From the NCBI GenBank assembly GCA_030584065.1, contig CP129489.1, positions 2,523,497 to 2,587,496 of the forward strand: a DNA stretch of 64,000 nt, written 5' to 3'. Each line of letters starts with the position of its first letter. Positions within the stretch are counted from its first letter, which is position 1. The DNA is from Flavobacteriales bacterium (GTDB taxonomy: Bacteria > Bacteroidota > Bacteroidia > Flavobacteriales_F > PHOS-HE28). Below, piece after piece: positions 59,775-64,000 of the stretch. A program made the translations under genes and the position numbers. The notes below the pieces were generated by a model. That model worked only from the letters and a program-made list of their open reading frames with translations, ran no database searches and was not told where the DNA came from.

Positions 59775-60601
59775 GCTCCGCCTGCATAGATATTGAAGCG
59801 GTCGTCGCGGAGGAAGCCCAAGAGCGTGAGACCGCTATCGCGCGCCAGCTGCACGGCCAAGGAGGAGGGCGCTCCTACGGCGGCCATCAAAGGGATGCCC
59901 GCCACCACGCACTTCTGCACGAGCTCGAAGCCCGCCCGGCCACTGACGAGCAGCATGCTCTTCTCGGTCGGCAGCTGGGCATTGAGCGCCGCCCCGATCA
60001 CCTTGTCCACAGCATTGTGGCGGCCCACATCCTCGCGCAGCACCAGGAGCCCTCCCTCACGATCGAACAGCGCGGCCGCATGGATACCACCCGTATGCCT
60101 GAATACCGTCTGTGCCGCACGCATGCGGTCCGGCAAGGCCGTGATCACTTCCGCATCGACCCCACCCCAGGGCCGGATGGTCCGCAGGCACTGCGCATGG
60201 ACCGCCTCGATGCTGCTCTTGCCGCACACCCCGCAGCTGCTGGTGGTGTAGAAGTTGCGCTGCCAGCGCAAGGGATCCAGCTCGATGTCCGGCCGCAGCT
60301 CGGCGCGCACCACGTTGCCGCGCTCCTCGGGCTTCACGTTCGCACAGTAGGCCACGCGCAGCACCTCGTCCGGCGCCGCGATAAGCCCTTCGGTGAAGAG
60401 AAATCCCAGCGCGAGCTCCTCGTCATGACCCGGCGTGCGCATGGTCACGCTCAGCCGGAACTCCCGGCGATCGTCGAGCGGCCCGTGACCGAGGCGGATC
60501 TCCAAAGGCTCCTCGGTGACCAACAGGTCATCCGCCGGCGCGGATACCCCGGCTTCCACCCGCAGGATCGCCACCGGGTCTACAGGCACACGCACGCTCA
60601 C
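59771..60601 (-). CDS. fdhD: Formate dehydrogenase accessory sulfurtransferase
   Basis: 276 residues from the GTG at 60601, a start supported by a -7 box 4 nt upstream. FdhD passes sulfur from IscS to the Mo/W-bis-PGD cofactor of formate dehydrogenase. The essential CxxC is C123-G-V-C126 in SSCGVCGKSS; the conserved ALGFLFTEGLI and GRAGFELVQKCVVAGIP blocks are intact. No formate dehydrogenase is in the window, but moaA is 1.2 kb away, consistent with molybdenum cofactor use. Confidence 0.95.
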   Translation of the reverse strand: MSVRVPVDPVAILRVEAGVSAPADDLLVTEEPLEIRLGHGPLDDRREFRLSVTMRTPGHDEELALGFLFTEGLIAAPDEVLRVAYCANVKPEERGNVVRAELRPDIELDPLRWQRNFYTTSSCGVCGKSSIEAVHAQCLRTIRPWGGVDAEVITALPDRMRAAQTVFRHTGGIHAAALFDREGGLLVLREDVGRHNAVDKVIGAALNAQLPTEKSMLLVSGRAGFELVQKCVVAGIPLMAAVGAPSSLAVQLARDSGLTLLGFLRDDRFNIYAGGA

Positions 60602-60605
60602 GCCC

Positions 60606-60613
60606 CGAAACTA
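60606..60613 (-). promoter_or_regulatory. -7 promoter box (TAGTTTCG) for fdhD-grpB
   Basis: Minus-strand TAnnTTCG octamer 4 nt before the GTG at 60601. Confidence 0.5.
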
Positions 60614-60617
60614 CCGC

Positions 60618-61196
60618 CTATCCCTTCGCCTTGCGGAAGCAGCCCACCAGATGGTCGTCCACCATGCCGATGGCCTGCATGTAGGCGTAGACGATGGTGG
60701 TGCCCACGAAGCTGAAGCCCGCCTTCTTCAGGTCTTTGCTCAGCGCATCAGAGACCGGGGTGCTCGCGGGCAGCTGCCGGGTGTCGGTCCAACGGTTCAC
60801 GACCGTCCGGTGGTCCACATGCTTCCACAGGAAGTCGTTGAAGGCGCCCTTCCCCCCCTCCATGATCCGGAGCCAGGCCTGGGCGTTCTTGATGGCGCTC
60901 TCCACCTTGGCCCGGTTGCGGATGATGCCTTCGTCGGCCAGCAGACGCTCAACGTCCCTCTTCCCGTACCGGGCGATCTTCTCCACATTCCAATCGTCAA
61001 AGGCCTTCCGATAGCCCTCGCTGCGGTACAGGATGGTCTTCCAGCTCAGGCCTGCCTGGGCCCCATCGAGCACCAGCTTGGCGTAGAGCTTCACATCGTC
61101 ATGCTCCGGCGTCCCCCACACGGTGTCGTGGTAGGCGAGCATGAGGGCGTCGTCGCCGGGCCAGGTGCAGCGCAGCAGAGAGGCCTTGTGCTTCAT
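60618..61196 (-). CDS. tag: DNA-3-methyladenine glycosylase I
   Basis: 192 residues from ATG 61196 (MKHKASLLRCTWPGDDALML). Removes 3-methyladenine from alkylated DNA. Typical blocks are YHDTVWGTPEHDD, LVLDGAQAGLSWKTILYRSEGYRKAF and FVGTTIVYAYMQAIGMVDDHLVGC. The zinc-binding Cys near the N-terminus (RCTWPG) and C-terminal HxxxC are present. An open frame extends to 61253 but overlaps the lipocalin stop and is not conserved. 28 nt separate it from the upstream lipocalin gene. Confidence 0.95.
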   Translation of the reverse strand: MKHKASLLRCTWPGDDALMLAYHDTVWGTPEHDDVKLYAKLVLDGAQAGLSWKTILYRSEGYRKAFDDWNVEKIARYGKRDVERLLADEGIIRNRAKVESAIKNAQAWLRIMEGGKGAFNDFLWKHVDHRTVVNRWTDTRQLPASTPVSDALSKDLKKAGFSFVGTTIVYAYMQAIGMVDDHLVGCFRKAKG

Positions 61197-61224
61197 CGTC
61201 CGATGGTCATTGGAATGGGGCAGC

Positions 61225-61776
61225 TCAATGAGGCATCCAAGGCGCCATGCCATTTGCCGGTGCTTGATCGTGCCTCACCCAGATGAGCGCATCGGGATCG
61301 CAGCCCAGCTCACGGGCCAGCGCCAGATAGCGGACGCGGGCCTCCTCCGGCAGTTCGGGTGTTCGTGACAGGATCCACAGGTACTTCGTGCTGTTGCCCA
61401 CCACCAGGGCGTGGCGGTAGTCCGCATCGAGTGCCACGACATTGTATCCGCCATAGAAGGGCCCGAAGAAGGACACCTTCAACCGGCCCTCATCGGCCGC
61501 ACCTGCCAGCTTTGCCTTTCCCGTCGCTTCCTTCCACCGTCCCTGGGCGGTATCGTAGCCGCGGTTCAGCACGCGGATGGAACCGTCCGCGTTGCGGTCG
61601 TATTGTGCTGTGACCTGCTCCAGGCCGCGCTCGAAGGAATGGTCCAAGCGGGCCACCTCATACCACAGGCCCAAGTAGCGGTCCACCGCAAAAGGTCGCA
61701 CCGGCGTCATGCCGGGCGGCTTGGAGGCGCAACCGGCGAAGAGCATGACCAAGAGCGGGGAGAACAAGTTGCGCAT
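61225..61776 (-). CDS. Lipocalin family lipoprotein (Blc-like)
   Basis: 183 residues from ATG 61776 (MRNLFSPLLVMLFAGC, lipobox). The lipocalin signature GLWYEVARLDHSFERGL is followed by barrel strands (VTAQYDRNADGSIRVLNRGYD, LKVSFFGPFYGGYNVVALDADYRHALVVGNSTKYLWILSRTP), matching bacterial outer-membrane lipocalins that bind lysophospholipids or fatty acids. Probably co-transcribed with tag; divergent from moaA. Confidence 0.92.
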   Translation of the reverse strand: MRNLFSPLLVMLFAGCASKPPGMTPVRPFAVDRYLGLWYEVARLDHSFERGLEQVTAQYDRNADGSIRVLNRGYDTAQGRWKEATGKAKLAGAADEGRLKVSFFGPFYGGYNVVALDADYRHALVVGNSTKYLWILSRTPELPEEARVRYLALARELGCDPDALIWVRHDQAPANGMAPWMPH

Positions 61777-61818
61777 ATACAATGCGGCGGCAAGCACCGA
61801 GGCGAAAAGGTAGCACGG

Positions 61819-61826
61819 TACCTTCG
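61819..61826 (+). promoter_or_regulatory. -7 promoter box (TACCTTCG) for moaA
   Basis: TAnnTTCG octamer 8 nt before ATG 61835. Confidence 0.5.
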
Positions 61827-61834
61827 TTGCGCCC

Positions 61835-62827
61835 ATGATCGCGCTCACCGACGGCCACGGCCGCACGCACCGCAGCCTGCGCATCAGCATCGTGGACAAG
61901 TGCGACCTGCGCTGCACCTACTGCATGCCAGAGGACCAGCACTTCCTGAAGCGGGAGGAACTGATGACGCGGGAGGAGATCGCCACCATCGCCCGGCTGT
62001 TCGTGGAGCGGTACGGCGTGAACAAGATCAGGCTCACGGGAGGCGAGCCCTTGGTGCGACCGGATGCCGTGGACATCGTGCGTGACATGGCACAGCTCGG
62101 CGCATCGCTGGGCCTTACCACCAACGCGCTCAGTCTGCACAAGCACCTGGATGGCCTGGTCGATTCGGGATTGAAGGGCCTCAACATAAGCCTTGACTCC
62201 TTCGATGCCGAGCGCTTCAAGAGGATCACGCGACGCGACGGCTTCGCCACGGTCTGGAGCAATATCCGCTCAGCGTTGGAGCGCGGCTTGCGGGTGAAGG
62301 TCAACATGGTGGTCATGCGCGACGTGAACGATGACGAGATCCTGCGCTTCGTGGAGCTGACCCGCGACAGCGACATCCATGTGCGCTTCATCGAGTTCAT
62401 GCCCTTCGCCGGCAACCACTGGGGCCGCGAGCGCGTGTACACCTACGCCGAGATGCTGGGCCACATCGGCAGCGTGCACAGCTTCGAGAAGCTGGACGAC
62501 GACCCGCACAGCACGGCCAAGGCCTACCGCGTGCCTGGCTGGAAAGGCACCTTTGCGGTGATCAGCACGGTGACAGAGCCCTTTTGCGGCAGCTGCGACC
62601 GCCTGCGCCTGACAGCCGAAGGCAAGATGCGCAACTGCCTCTTCGCGCGGGAGGAGACGGACCTGCTCTCCGCCCTGCGCCGTGGCGAGGACATCGCCCC
62701 CTTGATCGAGGCGAATGTGCTGGCGAAGCACGCCATGCTCGGCGGATTGCCGCCCTTCAAGCCCGAGAAGCAGGAGGAGGTCCTGCATGACCTGAGCGAA
62801 CGGCCGATGGTGGCGATCGGGGGGTGA
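61835..62827 (+). CDS. moaA: GTP 3',8-cyclase, molybdenum cofactor step 1
   Basis: 330 residues. Radical SAM enzyme. The N-terminal cluster ligands are C23, C27 and C30 in DKCDLRCTYC; the SAM-binding GGEPLVRPD follows. The second [4Fe-4S] cluster has cysteines in FCGSCDRLRL and RNCLF near the C-terminus, and the protein ends in the conserved Gly-Gly (MVAIGG) required for catalysis. Other moa/moe genes are not in the window. Confidence 0.97.
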   Translation: MIALTDGHGRTHRSLRISIVDKCDLRCTYCMPEDQHFLKREELMTREEIATIARLFVERYGVNKIRLTGGEPLVRPDAVDIVRDMAQLGASLGLTTNALSLHKHLDGLVDSGLKGLNISLDSFDAERFKRITRRDGFATVWSNIRSALERGLRVKVNMVVMRDVNDDEILRFVELTRDSDIHVRFIEFMPFAGNHWGRERVYTYAEMLGHIGSVHSFEKLDDDPHSTAKAYRVPGWKGTFAVISTVTEPFCGSCDRLRLTAEGKMRNCLFAREETDLLSALRRGEDIAPLIEANVLAKHAMLGGLPPFKPEKQEEVLHDLSERPMVAIGG

Positions 62828-62942
62828 GGAGCTCACCCCAAAGACGCAAAGGCCGCCCAGTGAGCGCGTTCGTCACTCCCATGCCACCCAACACCGGATA
62901 GGCACTCCTCCGCGCTCTTGGCATCTCCGCGGCGAACAACCC

Positions 62943-63965
62943 TCAAAGCTCCTGGTCGTAGTAGATCTTGTAGTACTTCCGGCCGCTGTCGTCCACACCT
63001 CGTTCGATCTTGTCGCGGTCCCCGTGGATGTAGATGTGGAAGTTCTTGTCCAGCTTCAGCACGCTCTTGAACACACGGGCCTGCTTCTTCACCGCATCGG
63101 CGCTGATCTCGAAGCGGTCCTCCAGGTCCACGGCACGCTCCTCCTTGAATCGGTCGCCGAAGCGCTCGAAGGAACCGATGACCTCATCGCTCTGGAACAC
63201 CTCGCGGGCGAAGGAGCTGCGATCGAAGGCCGTGTTCTCCTTGAAGTACTGCACCGACCGGTTCAGCAGGTCGATCTGGTCGGCCTTGGGGATCTCGTAG
63301 TCCTGTGGCAGCTGCTCGGTGATAAATGTGCGGGTCATCTCCAGCACATTGCGGGTGCTGTTCACGTGGTCCTGCTTCGCCCGCAGGCCGATGAAGACCT
63401 GCTGCCAGAAGCCGCTGCGCGGGTCGTCGTCGATCACCAGCAGGGTGTGCTCCTCCGGGGTGAAGAGCACCAGCACCGCCTGGTCGGGCTTGCGGCCGCC
63501 CAAACCGCGCTTCAGTTGCATGCTGATGCTGTCCGCCTCGGCGCGGCTCTCGAGGAAGACCTCCTTGTCGTCGAACTTGTACAGGCCAACGGCATCCACG
63601 CGGGCGCCGCCCAGCTCCACCCCGTGGAAGCGCACCACGAACAGGTCGCCGGTGCGGACCTCGTGCTCCTGGGCCACTTCGATGAGCTGCTTGGCCATGG
63701 CGCGCGACACGGCCACCAGCTCCTTGCCCTGTTCCACCTTGGCGCACAGCTCCTGCAGGTGATTCACCCCGGCATCCTCGCGGTTGGCGAAGGCATGGGT
63801 CTGCACCACCCCGGCGAAGGGCTTCAGGAAGAGCTTGCGCAGGAACTCCTGCTCCTCGGGCCCCTGGAGCACCGCGCTGTAGTCGCTGAGGATGCTGGGC
63901 GCCCCTTCCGTGCCGATGCGATGGAGCACGAACTCCTCCACCAGGGCCTCCTTGCCGTTGATCAT
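62943..63965 (-). CDS. Nucleoid-associated protein, NdpA/YejK family
   Basis: 340 residues. PF04245-like 37-kDa nucleoid-associated protein: GDLFVVRFHGVELGGARVDAVGLYKFDDKEVFLE in the middle, and a C-terminal region with NRSVQYFKENTAFDRSSFAREVFQSDEVIGSFERFG and KNFHIYIHGDRDKIERGVDDSGRKYYKIYYDQEL. A DNA-binding, RNase-resistant nucleoid protein in E. coli; its exact role in Bacteroidota is unknown. Convergent with moaA; the 115 bp between them contain no clear terminator. Confidence 0.85.
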   Translation of the reverse strand: MINGKEALVEEFVLHRIGTEGAPSILSDYSAVLQGPEEQEFLRKLFLKPFAGVVQTHAFANREDAGVNHLQELCAKVEQGKELVAVSRAMAKQLIEVAQEHEVRTGDLFVVRFHGVELGGARVDAVGLYKFDDKEVFLESRAEADSISMQLKRGLGGRKPDQAVLVLFTPEEHTLLVIDDDPRSGFWQQVFIGLRAKQDHVNSTRNVLEMTRTFITEQLPQDYEIPKADQIDLLNRSVQYFKENTAFDRSSFAREVFQSDEVIGSFERFGDRFKEERAVDLEDRFEISADAVKKQARVFKSVLKLDKNFHIYIHGDRDKIERGVDDSGRKYYKIYYDQEL

Positions 63966-64000
63966 GCGTTGCGCGCCGGGCCTTCTGGCGAAGGCGAGGC

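Overview
The window is a stretch of GC-rich chromosome from a member of the Bacteroidota, most likely a high-GC Flavobacteriales-related lineage. The phylum call rests on several markers: two giant or large proteins ending in the gliding-motility/type B C-terminal sorting domain, one type A sorting-domain protein, PorP/SprF and PorE-like components of the type IX secretion system (T9SS), a CarboxypepD_reg-type TonB receptor, DUF4270, DUF3109, an M56-TonB protein, and promoters of the Bacteroidota type (TAnnTTTG-like -7 element). The finer taxonomic placement is inference.

Layout. 1-5 kb: partial murI, a gamma carbonic anhydrase-like protein, then a leftward metal-linked set (HYC_CC_PP-like Cys protein, TonB-dependent receptor, heavy-metal-associated protein) divergent from an Nfu-type Fe-S scaffold. 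5-7.5 kb: a plug-only TonB-receptor-like protein, an ECF sigma factor and a membrane protein in the anti-sigma position. 7.5-20.5 kb: a leftward three-gene T9SS unit made of a 3248-residue adhesin with 31 repeats, PorP/SprF, and a PorE-like TPR/beta-propeller/OmpA protein. 21-27.3 kb: an S8 lipoprotein protease, a BlaI/BlaR-like pair with a clear operator, a universal stress protein, a Trp/Tyr-rich secreted protein and small proteins. 27.5-31.8 kb: a second T9SS type B protein and a GNAT/FemAB-like acyltransferase. 32-35 kb: an accessory island with a REP-associated tyrosine transposase (RAYT), a dense array of REP hairpins including a roughly 154-bp duplication, and two unrecognised genes of visibly lower GC. 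35-39 kb: class I ribonucleotide reductase (nrdB-nrdA). 39-49 kb: DUF3109, glyS, an M61 peptidase, a type A T9SS protein, tRNA-Leu(CAA), a dCMP deaminase, an S41 protease, a small lipoprotein, superoxide dismutase and a TM2 protein. 49-57.3 kb: two divergent housekeeping operons, glycogen synthase-DUF4270-glmS leftward and panC-panD-flippase-rfaE2-radA rightward. 57.4-64 kb: a STAS-like protein, an atypical LuxR-family response regulator, a GrpB-family protein, fdhD, tag, a lipocalin, moaA and a nucleoid-associated protein.

Most genes are ordinary core genes. The accessory interest lies in (a) the repeat adhesin co-transcribed with T9SS outer-membrane and periplasmic partners, (b) the RAYT/REP island and the low-GC genes beside it, (c) the sigma/anti-sigma unit attached to a barrel-less receptor, and (d) a genome-specific -7 box, TAnnTT(T/C)(G/C), that sits only a few bases ahead of several start codons and suggests leaderless mRNAs. 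No CRISPR array, prophage, rRNA operon or antibiotic biosynthesis cluster was seen. GC statements are by eye.
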